Below, piece by piece: positions 55,576-63,115 of a stretch of DNA of 64,000 nucleotides; position 1 is the stretch's first letter; each line of letters starts with the position of its first letter. The position numbers and the translations under genes are program-made. The notes beneath the pieces are model-generated. The model worked only from the letters and a program-made list of their open reading frames with translations. It was not told the DNA's origin and searched no databases. Location of the stretch: NCBI GenBank assembly GCA_965230525.1, contig OZ246008.1, forward strand, positions 4,464,001 to 4,528,000. Reading direction: 5' to 3'. This DNA is from GCA-002733465 sp965230525. GTDB lineage: Bacteria > Pseudomonadota > Gammaproteobacteria > Enterobacterales > Kangiellaceae.

Positions 55576-56466
55576 ATGAGAATTAGCGGACAAAAAATGC
55601 CAGAATCTGCTACCAATATCTCAATTTGCAATTTTATGAGAAACCTAAGCTTTTACGCCGCTCCCAAATTTAAGAGGCTATTGGCAGTTTCATGTTTATT
55701 ATTTTTGTTGAGTTGCCAAACCAATCAGCCTAGCTCTCTGCCGCAATTGGGGCAAACCTATAACCTTTCTTTAAAATCAGTTTGGGCTAATCAATTTGAA
55801 ATACGGTATCTGGAAAATCTCCGTACAGGCCAAACACTGCATATTTATATTGAAGGTGATGGTTTGCCCTGGACCAATCGATACACAATTTCTCGTGACC
55901 CGACACCAAGAAAACCACTCGCCCTTGAGCTAATGAATCAAGATCCACAAAACGCAATTTATTTAACGCGTCCCTGTTATTTCCTCGAAACCATTGACGA
56001 AAAATGCCAGGCTAGCCTTTGGACCGGCGCTCGTTATGGCGAGCAAGTGGTTGATACGCTACAAAACGCCATTGTTCAAATTGTCAAAGATAAACAAGTG
56101 AATCAAGTTATTCTGATCGGATATAGCGGCGGAGGTGTGCTTGCCTCGCTCTTGGCAACGCGATTAAAAATGACCGCCGCCTATGTCACCATTGCAGCAA
56201 ATCTAGACATTGACAAATGGACTCAACATCATCAATTTACGGATCTGTCAGAATCGATTAATCCCGCCGAACTTGAGCCATCACTTTTTCCTGCAGCGCT
56301 CCACTTTGTTGGCGGAAAAGACAAAGTAGTCCCCCAAGAAGTTTCAGCAGGGTTTATTTCTCAGACCCATAGTCAGCGGATTATTGAGGCAAGCTTTGAT
56401 CACCATTGCTGTTGGGTCAAACAATGGTCTAATTTGTTAAAGCATTTAGAAGCACTCAACTTTTAG
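55576..56466 (+). CDS. Alpha/beta-hydrolase lipoprotein
   Basis: 296 residues in the longest frame. Nucleophile elbow GYSGGGVLA (~185), acid Asp in VGGKDKVVP and His in SFDHHCCW near the C-terminus give a complete triad. IEGDGLPW near residue 95 is a likely oxyanion/HG-like segment. The signal ends with lipobox LFLLSCQTN. Starts at 55576, 55597 and 55636 are all possible; the last would give a compact lipoprotein signal, but none has a good ribosome binding site. It points away from the kinase and caspase genes, between them. Confidence 0.85.
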   Translation: MRISGQKMPESATNISICNFMRNLSFYAAPKFKRLLAVSCLLFLLSCQTNQPSSLPQLGQTYNLSLKSVWANQFEIRYLENLRTGQTLHIYIEGDGLPWTNRYTISRDPTPRKPLALELMNQDPQNAIYLTRPCYFLETIDEKCQASLWTGARYGEQVVDTLQNAIVQIVKDKQVNQVILIGYSGGGVLASLLATRLKMTAAYVTIAANLDIDKWTQHHQFTDLSESINPAELEPSLFPAALHFVGGKDKVVPQEVSAGFISQTHSQRIIEASFDHHCCWVKQWSNLLKHLEALNF

Positions 56467-56525
56467 GTGAAATAGCACCTTTAAAAAGTATCGAAGAATC
56501 TTAGCTTAATACTTAACCAATAAAA

Positions 56526-58088
56526 CTAATCAGAGTCTAGCGCTACTTGTTGTTTATATTCGTCGAGTGCTGAGTTTTCAGCTAATGATTCATATTTTTG
56601 TAATTCACTAATAAATAAAAGCTTTTCTTTTTTGCTTAACGCGGGGCTTGCACTTTCTAGCTGCTCGATAATACTGTTAACCGTTTGTGCCAAACTTTCT
56701 TGAGTAATGCTATGCTGCGGCAATATTTTGAATGCCTGATCGTAAAATGATAGGGCATTGTTAAGATCGCCAAATCCTCTCAAGGTATCGCCTTCGGCAA
56801 TCAAATTATCAAATTTAACTCGCTGCTCTTCAGCTAACTCATCATACAAATAGTCGGTATCTTGACTTCTAGGAATACTGAGAGATATTGCCAGTATGAC
56901 GGAAACAGTGATCAATCCAATGCTTAAATTTCTGACCGTGCGCCCTTTGCCAGTAAAAAGGTCATCAAATTCCGTCGCATTCTTAAAACGTTTTTCTTGC
57001 TCAAAGCTTAACGCCTTGGCTATTGCTTTCCACTGGTATCCCTTTAGATCTTTGAGTTTTGAAACGGTTTTATTTTCTTTGAACGCCTCTTTTGCAGAGA
57101 GCTTTTGAAAAGGATGATCACCCGTCAATACTTCATAACATATCGCGCCTAAAGCATATAAGTCATCCGATGGAATAGCCGCTTTGTGATTAAGCATTTC
57201 TAAACTGGCATAGGCAGGCGTTAGCCCGATTATTTCGTCAGCATCATATTGACGTATATAATTTCCTTCTTCATCTAAGCGAGTTAATATTCGAGCGATG
57301 CCAAAATCGATCAGCTTCACTTCACCTTCTTTTGTAACAAAAACATTTTCTGGTTTTAAATCGGCATGCACCACATTCTTTTGATGTGCATAGGCTAACC
57401 CGCTAGAGATTCCTCGAATAACATTTAAAGCCATATCTAATGGCAAGCCTGCCGGATTATCTTTTATTAACCGATCGAGCGGCTTGCCTTTCAACTCTTC
57501 CATGGTGAGATAAACCAGGTCACCATCACGATCAAAATCGTACACCTTGATTATATTAGGATGGGATAACAGTTGACTCTTTTTGGCTTCTCTTTGTAAG
57601 GATATAAAGGCTTGAGGATGTTCGTTGAATTCACTGGTTAAAATCTTGATCGCGATGTAAGGTTCGGTGTCTCCGGTTTCCTCTTTGCGAAGATCAAGCG
57701 CCCTAAACACCATACCCATTCCACCAACACCAAGAGACTCTTTTAGCACAAAGCGTCGATTGACAATGCGCTCTCCGGCATTCGGGTTAAGTAAATCGTC
57801 TTGACTTAGTGAAGATGTTTCAGCGACACCTCTTACTCCCCCTGCATCTGGCTTATTGGTTGCTTGTGGTGACGATCTCACTCTAGACTGAATTCGGGTC
57901 GCGTCTTGCTGGTTATTTGCCAGCTTAGTTTTTGCTTCTGGCGTCTCGGTCGTGTTACCGGGACTTGGTCGTTTTCGAGGCTGAATAACCGTTTGATTAT
58001 CTGCATCCTCCGGCTCCGATGCAACTTGAGGTTTAAAGATACGAGTTTTTTCTTCATTGTCGGGCTTTTTGGGCACTTCATCATCCAT
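56526..58088 (-). CDS. Transmembrane Ser/Thr protein kinase (PknB-like, non-RD)
   Basis: 520 residues. A disordered N-terminus (~1-105) carries repeated TRIF/TVIQ-type motifs. Kinase domain ~110-375: Gly loop GVGGMGMVF, AIKI with the ATP Lys, catalytic loop VVHADLKPENV, and LIDFGIARI. In the catalytic loop the HRD Arg is Ala, so it is a non-RD kinase and probably does not need activation-loop phosphorylation. One transmembrane helix (~395-412, LSIGLITVSVILAISLSI) is followed by a ~105-residue extracytoplasmic helical/TPR part. Convergent with the hydrolase and near the caspase cluster. Confidence 0.93.
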   Translation of the reverse strand: MDDEVPKKPDNEEKTRIFKPQVASEPEDADNQTVIQPRKRPSPGNTTETPEAKTKLANNQQDATRIQSRVRSSPQATNKPDAGGVRGVAETSSLSQDDLLNPNAGERIVNRRFVLKESLGVGGMGMVFRALDLRKEETGDTEPYIAIKILTSEFNEHPQAFISLQREAKKSQLLSHPNIIKVYDFDRDGDLVYLTMEELKGKPLDRLIKDNPAGLPLDMALNVIRGISSGLAYAHQKNVVHADLKPENVFVTKEGEVKLIDFGIARILTRLDEEGNYIRQYDADEIIGLTPAYASLEMLNHKAAIPSDDLYALGAICYEVLTGDHPFQKLSAKEAFKENKTVSKLKDLKGYQWKAIAKALSFEQEKRFKNATEFDDLFTGKGRTVRNLSIGLITVSVILAISLSIPRSQDTDYLYDELAEEQRVKFDNLIAEGDTLRGFGDLNNALSFYDQAFKILPQHSITQESLAQTVNSIIEQLESASPALSKKEKLLFISELQKYESLAENSALDEYKQQVALDSD

Positions 58089-58202
58089 AACTATACTCTG
58101 GGATTAACGAATTCAAGATTCTATAATAATACGTGAGTATTCAGCGAATGCCCATATTTTGCTTTTAACTGGTAAAAATAAATATCTGTTGAAGATAAAT
58201 AT

Positions 58203-58544
58203 TCAATGGCGATCTGCAAACCAATCTACTTGCTTATGTTCAGCATTCCCTTCAATCCCTAACGCTTGCAAGTATACACAGTTCTCAACGGTATAAATTG
58301 CTTCTTTGGGAGGTCTTAATTGCACATTCAATTTTTTAAGGCTCGAAGACCAAGCGTATTGTTGTTTTTCAATGCCTACTCGTTCAATACTTACTCGTTC
58401 AATACTTACTCGTTCAATACTTACTCGTTCAATGCCAAAGCGTTCTATGCTAGCGTCTGCTTTGCTGCTCACAACCGGCTTCTTGGTGATTGCGGGGCTG
58501 GTCACCAACACAAAAACGCTGATTAGAAGTATTAACAAGGGCAT
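58203..58544 (-). CDS. Small exported protein with pentapeptide-like repeat
   Basis: 113 residues: N-terminal hydrophobic signal (LLILLISVFVLVTSPA), then a run of the pentapeptide IERVS/IERFG (five units), and a C-terminal ~60 residues with one Cys (VENCVYLQAL). The repeat comes from a 15-bp DNA tandem repeat. It lies 15 nt downstream of the membrane-protein gene, so it is probably the third gene of the GntR operon. An antisense ORF over the repeat (58306-58563 +) is rejected. Function unknown. Confidence 0.65.
   Translation of the reverse strand: MPLLILLISVFVLVTSPAITKKPVVSSKADASIERFGIERVSIERVSIERVSIERVGIEKQQYAWSSSLKKLNVQLRPPKEAIYTVENCVYLQALGIEGNAEHKQVDWFADRH
58366..58455 (-). repeat. 15-bp tandem repeat (about six units)
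   Basis: Unit CGTTCAATACTTACT is perfect three times (58381-58395, 58396-58410, 58411-58425), with degenerate copies on both sides (from 58366 and to 58455). It encodes the IERVS pentapeptides on the minus strand. Likely variable in copy number. Confidence 0.9.
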
Positions 58545-58559
58545 TGGACTACTGCAAAA

Positions 58560-59402
58560 CTAGATTGATTTTTCACGATAAACTTCAAAGTCAATTCCTT
58601 CGACTTGATAAGCTTGATAGCTAACTGAGGCAATTGCTAGAAAATACATACTCATAAAAGGGTCTAACAAATGTCGAGACCCAGTAGCACTCATCACGAG
58701 TTCGAAACCGACAAAGATAATCATTAAGTTACTGGTCATTAACATCACGCTTACTAACTTTTTAATTTGCTTGTCTCTATCCTCAGCAGCTAAATAGGGA
58801 TTCTTTTTACCTCTAATATGCCACAGCAAAATAGCTATAAAAATGCAATCCGCAAAAGCGATCCCTGCCAAATTTGCAACGCCACCAAAACCTTCGAAGG
58901 GGTTGTAAATAAAATAGATGACCACAGCTACAAAGGCTAGTTGCATGAAAATGGTGAAAGCGAATGCTGGCTTAGAAACGTAATTCAAAATTCCTCTAGG
59001 CTTTAACACAGCACTACGCTTTGAACTCCTGTTGGCCATTCTCATTAGCTTTAAATATTGAAGCCCTGAAAGCTCCATGATTAGTAATGGCACCCATTGC
59101 AACATAAAATAAGCCAGGATCACTGCCATGCTATCAGCATTCAAGAGCTCCTCACTTTGAGTTATTAACCCATGTATGACGATTGCAATTCCGACTAGAG
59201 CAATTCCAAGGTTAAAGTGTTTAAAGTTAGAAATTTTCATAACCGCAGCATCTTTAGAAACAGGATATAGCTTGGGGTACTCTTCTGGAGAATATTTTTC
59301 TAGAATTCTACGAGTTTGTTTAACCAACTTCATGGGGAAGTAATAGGAAACAAAAAAGATCTGCGCGATAAAAACGATATAAAGTAAGTTATTACTCCAC
59401 AT
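58560..59402 (-). CDS. Integral membrane protein in GntR operon
   Basis: 280 residues with about seven hydrophobic segments (for example VFIAQIFFVSYYF, GIALVGIAIVIHGLI, FTIFMQLAFVAVVIYFIY). No enzyme motif seen and no family recognised. It starts 1 nt after the stop of the GntR gene, so it is co-translated and probably part of the stress or envelope response that regulator controls, as in YtrA-type operons where a membrane transporter follows the repressor. Confidence 0.75.
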   Translation of the reverse strand: MWSNNLLYIVFIAQIFFVSYYFPMKLVKQTRRILEKYSPEEYPKLYPVSKDAAVMKISNFKHFNLGIALVGIAIVIHGLITQSEELLNADSMAVILAYFMLQWVPLLIMELSGLQYLKLMRMANRSSKRSAVLKPRGILNYVSKPAFAFTIFMQLAFVAVVIYFIYNPFEGFGGVANLAGIAFADCIFIAILLWHIRGKKNPYLAAEDRDKQIKKLVSVMLMTSNLMIIFVGFELVMSATGSRHLLDPFMSMYFLAIASVSYQAYQVEGIDFEVYREKSI

Positions 59403-59403
59403 A

Positions 59404-59793
59404 CTAAACTCCTTGAACCGATTGGTTGCTCATAATTTGAGTAAATGCGATCCTGATTTCAGAATCGGTAATATTTGCATTTCTTAATTCTTTAATGACG
59501 CAGGCTAGCTTTTCGTTAGCCCACTCACTTAAATCAACTTCACAATTTTGTTTTGCTTCAGGATGAACAAAAGTTCCTCGGTAGCCTTTTGTTTCAATCA
59601 CCGCATCTCTTTCGAGCAAACGATAAGCCTTGGCTACCGTTTTATTATTGATTTCAAGATCATTGGCAAGTTGCCTAATAGAAGGTAATGGGTCGCCGAC
59701 CTTCACTTGGTCAGTACTAACCGCCTGTTTAATTTGATTTACCAATTGAGAAAACAACGGCATTGAATCTTCAATATCTATCACTATTTCCAT
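59404..59793 (-). CDS. GntR-family regulator, YtrA/YhcF subfamily
   Basis: 129 residues, the short YtrA type without a large effector domain: wHTH SIRQLANDLEINNKTVAKAYRLLERDAVIETKGYRGTFV preceded by SMPLFSQLVNQIKQAV. Subfamily members repress their own operon, usually with a membrane transport protein. It is the first gene of the three-gene minus-strand operon. Direct and inverted TGTACC repeats lie just upstream. Confidence 0.92.
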   Translation of the reverse strand: MEIVIDIEDSMPLFSQLVNQIKQAVSTDQVKVGDPLPSIRQLANDLEINNKTVAKAYRLLERDAVIETKGYRGTFVHPEAKQNCEVDLSEWANEKLACVIKELRNANITDSEIRIAFTQIMSNQSVQGV

Positions 59794-59841
59794 GGTGCCT
59801 TGTAAACCTCTTATTTAGATAGGACATAGGAACATCTGCCT

Positions 59842-59874
59842 TGTACCACTTGTACCCTATGCACCCATGGTACA
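59842..59874. promoter_or_regulatory. TGTACC repeats, candidate GntR operator
   Basis: TGTACC at 59842-59847 and 59851-59856 and the inverted GGTACA at 59869-59874, about 50-80 nt upstream of the GntR start. YtrA-type operators are GTAC-centred inverted repeats, which supports autoregulation. Confidence 0.55.
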
Positions 59875-59998
59875 TATAGATCATTATTTAATCAAGTATT
59901 TTTATTTGCAATAATGTTGGATAATCAATCGAGAAACTTCGCAGCAAACAGACAGCTTGTAGTTAACATATTGTTTTTATTAATTAAAAAGGCCTTAT

Positions 59999-60610
59999 AT
60001 GAGAGCGCTAATCGAACTAATTTTGGTAATCATGGTAATTTTAAGCTGTCTGCAAACACAGGCAACTCAAACCGCTTTCCCTGAGTGCAATAAGAGCCTT
60101 ACCGGTGATTTAAGTGCCGCTGCCAAAGAAATCAAACAGGTATTATATTCGGTGGCTCGCCAGTTTTGCATCGAGCAGACTAAAGCCAACTACTCATGGC
60201 GAAAACTAAAGATCACCAGCATTCAAAGAACTGTCGAAGCACAAGCCGGATATATGCTGAGCTGCTTGGCAAGCGGTTGCCGAGTTTATGAAAATCAACC
60301 TGCGGTGGCTGAATACCAAGCACTACCAGTTAAGACTAAAGAAACAATCGCAGCGGTGATTAAAGATCAAATCAATCGTAACTGTTATATCTCTAAACAC
60401 TTGTCTAATCGAGCAGTTGATATTGGAACAGCTGGTCATTCACAAGCCGAGATAGAGCGACTAAAAAAAATAATTAAAGCCACAAATTATAAAGTTAATG
60501 AAAAATACTATACCGCCTGGATTGAAGATAGAAGTCACGGAACCGGCCCCCATCTACACCTTAATTTTGAACCTTACGGATTTGTTGCGGATCAGTGCTC
60601 CAAAAAGTAA
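59999..60610 (+). CDS. Exported M15-like peptidase (D-Ala-D-Ala type)
   Basis: 203 residues with a signal peptide (LILVIMVILSCLQTQATQ). The C-terminal ~70 residues carry the zinc motifs of peptidase M15: SKHLSNRAVDIGT (His and Asp ligands) and TGPHLHLNF (HxH), with a Trp-Ile-Glu segment between. The N-terminal ~100 residues contain four cysteines (FCIEQT, MLSCLASGC). AAAAGG precedes the ATG. Possible peptidoglycan carboxypeptidase or endopeptidase in the periplasm. Confidence 0.78.
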   Translation: MRALIELILVIMVILSCLQTQATQTAFPECNKSLTGDLSAAAKEIKQVLYSVARQFCIEQTKANYSWRKLKITSIQRTVEAQAGYMLSCLASGCRVYENQPAVAEYQALPVKTKETIAAVIKDQINRNCYISKHLSNRAVDIGTAGHSQAEIERLKKIIKATNYKVNEKYYTAWIEDRSHGTGPHLHLNFEPYGFVADQCSKK

Positions 60611-60691
60611 AAGCTAGATACTCGATTCAGGCTTGATTCATTTTATTTGAGTAAACTTATACTCACTCAGCATAATATCCCATAAAATAAA

Positions 60692-61093
60692 ATGAATAGC
60701 ACCCAATGGAATTTTCTAAAACAGGCTCATTATCAGGCTAATCAACAAGCAGAAGAGAGCAATCATAAGCCCGCGGCATCTCATTGCAAGGGAAAGTTTG
60801 TTGGACCAAACAATCAACTACTATCGTTGGTTGCTGATAACTGTCCAAGTCAAAAAGTCGTTAGACACTTACGGATTTACTGCAAAACAAGTTGTGAGTT
60901 TGTAGAAGAAACTCCCCTTGAAGAGACCAACAAGAAATATCTTTGCCGTATTTTTAACCTTGCGGCAGATGATGAGTTATTACTCAGCTACCGAGTCAAA
61001 ACCCGCCAGAAGAAATATCTGCAAGTTTTAGCGGGTAGAGAATTGGATTTAGAAAAATTCGACTATTTTATGGAAGTTCCTTTGGCAGAGTAA
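60692..61093 (+). CDS. Cytoplasmic protein of unknown function
   Basis: 133 residues without signal peptide or membrane helix. Cysteines are spaced along the chain (SHCKGKF, ADNCPSQ, IYCKTSCEF, YLCRIF), so a metal-binding or redox role is possible. The C-terminal LLLSYRVKTRQKKYLQVLAGRELDLEKFDYF is helical. I do not recognise a family. Confidence 0.6.
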   Translation: MNSTQWNFLKQAHYQANQQAEESNHKPAASHCKGKFVGPNNQLLSLVADNCPSQKVVRHLRIYCKTSCEFVEETPLEETNKKYLCRIFNLAADDELLLSYRVKTRQKKYLQVLAGRELDLEKFDYFMEVPLAE

Positions 61094-61206
61094 GTGCTGT
61101 TTTTTTCTCGCTTAGGCTGCTATCGCAACTTAGTAAACGTTTTTCCATTATCGAAGTATTGGACCTTCTGACTCAAAGCATGTCATCAAAAGAGTATAAA
61201 TTTCCT

Positions 61207-61365
61207 CTATTTTTCTGACAAAACCAGTCTGTTATTATGTGGTTCTATAATATCCGTCTTTTTTAGCTGGTTATGCACATCCGTAATAGCCCACTCATAA
61301 GCTCTTCGATAAGGGTATACCTTAAATAGACCGCATGAGATTTCAGCCTTGGTATGAACAGACAT
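61207..61365 (-). CDS. Candidate small ORF (52 aa), possible gene remnant
   Basis: A 52-codon frame from ATG 61365 to TAG 61207 inside a 397-bp gap that otherwise has no gene. It starts MSVHTKAEISCGLF and includes YPYRRAYEWAITDVHNQL, a well-composed amphipathic helix more protein-like than chance. No ribosome binding site is visible, but a perfect inverted repeat lies 10-27 nt upstream. It could be a real small protein or the remains of a longer gene. Confidence 0.3.
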   Translation of the reverse strand: MSVHTKAEISCGLFKVYPYRRAYEWAITDVHNQLKKTDIIEPHNNRLVLSEK

Positions 61366-61374
61366 ATTTAAGTA

Positions 61375-61392
61375 GCGTCTTAATGTAGACGC
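61375..61392. promoter_or_regulatory. 6-bp inverted repeat upstream of small ORF
   Basis: GCGTCT-TAATGT-AGACGC, perfect 6-bp arms with a 6-nt spacer (61375-61380, 61387-61392). Possibly an operator or short hairpin. The remainder of the 61094-61490 gap shows no other structure. Confidence 0.4.
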
Positions 61393-61517
61393 CGAATATT
61401 GATGCTTTAGTTAAATCTGTCACTTAATCTAGGCTAGTTCAAATGTTCTCACCTCAAATCAATTGATGATGCTTTTAAAGCTCTGTATAGTTGCCAAGTT
61501 TTATAAATTTTGAACCT

Positions 61518-62807
61518 ATGCTAATTCAGAGTGCAATGGCAATGAAATTAGATGACCTAATTAAAAAGAAGCATGAAAATAAAGCAGAGAAGCCAGAGTA
61601 CGAGCTCATAATATTTGATGCGTCTAACGTTAAAAACCTGAAACGCTTGCAAGATAGTATCGACCATTTAAACCCTGTTGATGATTCCTATTTCTTCAGT
61701 GAAAAAATTGAGTTGCCTGATAGCAAAGTTGCGTTTTTTTATGAAAATCACTTAGCTGATAGTATGAAATCATATCTAACGCAAATCGATGTCGCATATT
61801 TTGATACTGTCCTCAAAACCATTCTATATTTTGGTGGAAAAGATGTTTTTATTAAAGTGAGAGCTTCTGCATTAAATGGAGTCGAATTACAAGTAAAACA
61901 GAATGACAAAGCTCTGGAAATGGCATTGATTAAATCCGATGGCCAGAATGATTTAGAAAATGAAGAAATAGTAAATGAACAAGTAGTAAAATACTATAAC
62001 GCTCTTTCATATCAAGATTTTCAAGAAACCGTTGTCATCCCTTTCATCGAGAATATAGAAGAGAATTTTCCTGCAAAATCAGAATTAGAGGATATTCCTC
62101 CGGAAATCGCGCTCAAAATAACAGAGTCATATTGTTCTTCAAATGGCATTTCGCTTCCCCCCGTATTTATCAGAAAAATTTCGAGTAATCGATTCGTAGT
62201 TATAGACAACAATGAGAAAAAAGCACTTGCAACTCAATTTGAAAACTATTCTAGTGTGTGCAGGCAAATTGTTCGCAGAGAGGCATCGAAAACCGAGCTC
62301 CACATAGATGATGGACATTATTCCGTACTCGACCTTAATTTACAAAAGGTATATTCTTTGTTGGCAAACAAGCAGTGGGTTGAAGCTTCAATGTGCTCTG
62401 AGACTTCCGCTTTAGAATTACCTTGTTTTGGCGATTCGAAACTCAAATCGTTCACCGATAGTAAAAGTAACATTGAGAATCTTGTCAAATTATTAGTATC
62501 AGAATATGTTGAAGCAATTGAAGCGCTCCATTACCTAGCGTTCGAAGCTAAAATTGAAATCACAAAAGATAGCTGCAGTGGTTTTTATAGGCCTGCAGGT
62601 AGAAAGAGAAGCGTAAATATTTCTAAACTAGAGTTAAAAAACGACGTTGCTATATTAATCAATAAAATAGAAGGCCTAATTGAAAAACAAACTACTGATA
62701 ATGGCTTAGTTGCAAATAAATTGGAGGTTTTATTCGATGAGGGAAATACTAGCCATTTGATCAAAAAATTTCCGGATGAGACGTATGATAAGGTGAAACT
62801 TTTCTGA
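61518..62807 (+). CDS. Unrecognised protein, paralogue of the gene at 63116
   Basis: About 429 residues, cytoplasmic, no signal or membrane segment, mixed alpha/beta. Its residues ~125-300 are related to the minus-strand gene at the window edge: FGGKDVFIKVRASALNG matches IGAEDVIIRVQLEIRDD, SSNRFVVIDNNEKKAL matches SSRFVVVDIADNEIVDL, and DLNLQKVYSLLANKQWVEAS matches DTLLDKVYSFDEAHQWQNVS. It has a further ~125-residue helical C-terminal region absent from the paralogue. Start is uncertain: a TTG at 61491 and ATGs at 61518, 61536 and 61542 are in frame without strong ribosome binding sites. Function unknown. Confidence 0.7.
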   Translation: MLIQSAMAMKLDDLIKKKHENKAEKPEYELIIFDASNVKNLKRLQDSIDHLNPVDDSYFFSEKIELPDSKVAFFYENHLADSMKSYLTQIDVAYFDTVLKTILYFGGKDVFIKVRASALNGVELQVKQNDKALEMALIKSDGQNDLENEEIVNEQVVKYYNALSYQDFQETVVIPFIENIEENFPAKSELEDIPPEIALKITESYCSSNGISLPPVFIRKISSNRFVVIDNNEKKALATQFENYSSVCRQIVRREASKTELHIDDGHYSVLDLNLQKVYSLLANKQWVEASMCSETSALELPCFGDSKLKSFTDSKSNIENLVKLLVSEYVEAIEALHYLAFEAKIEITKDSCSGFYRPAGRKRSVNISKLELKNDVAILINKIEGLIEKQTTDNGLVANKLEVLFDEGNTSHLIKKFPDETYDKVKLF

Positions 62808-63115
62808 AACCAGTCAAAGCTTCAAGTTTGTGACTGGATGAAGGTTCGAGAGCTATCAATTTAGATGTAGAGAAACTAATTGTTGAAATCTACGTATTCT
62901 AGAAACTCCAGATCAAATGAATTGATTCTCGAAAAAGCAGTCATTCGGCGGCTTTCCATAGCTGTCACTAAAAAGATAAAGATTTATGTAGGCAACTAAT
63001 ACCATTAGTCGCCTCCAATAATACTTAAATCAACCCAATTTTAAGCGTCTGAAAATCAGGTCGGCTGCAGTGTCCGCTTAGGAATCGTTGTGTTAGCTTT
63101 TAATCCACCACCTGT
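62808..63115. other. Intergenic region between convergent paralogues, with hairpins
   Basis: About 308 bases with no ORF. A 10-bp stem with one mismatch and a 3-nt loop, GGCAACTAAT / ATTAGTCGCC at 62991-63013, may be a shared terminator. A weaker 7-bp hairpin CCAGTCA / TGACTGG (62810-62816, 62831-62837) lies next to the stop of the plus-strand gene. Confidence 0.45.

Noticed and set aside
58366..58455. CRISPR-like array
   Set aside because: Units are contiguous 15-bp repeats without spacers, inside a reading frame.
58306..58563. Plus-strand ORF (85 aa) over the 15-bp repeat
   Set aside because: The minus-strand frame has a signal peptide and fits an operon with 15-nt spacing; the plus frame only mirrors the repeat.
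63040..63115. attC-like site or integron cassette boundary
   Set aside because: A GTTAGC and a TAAC occur, but no paired R/L boxes or long imperfect palindrome, and no integrase is present.
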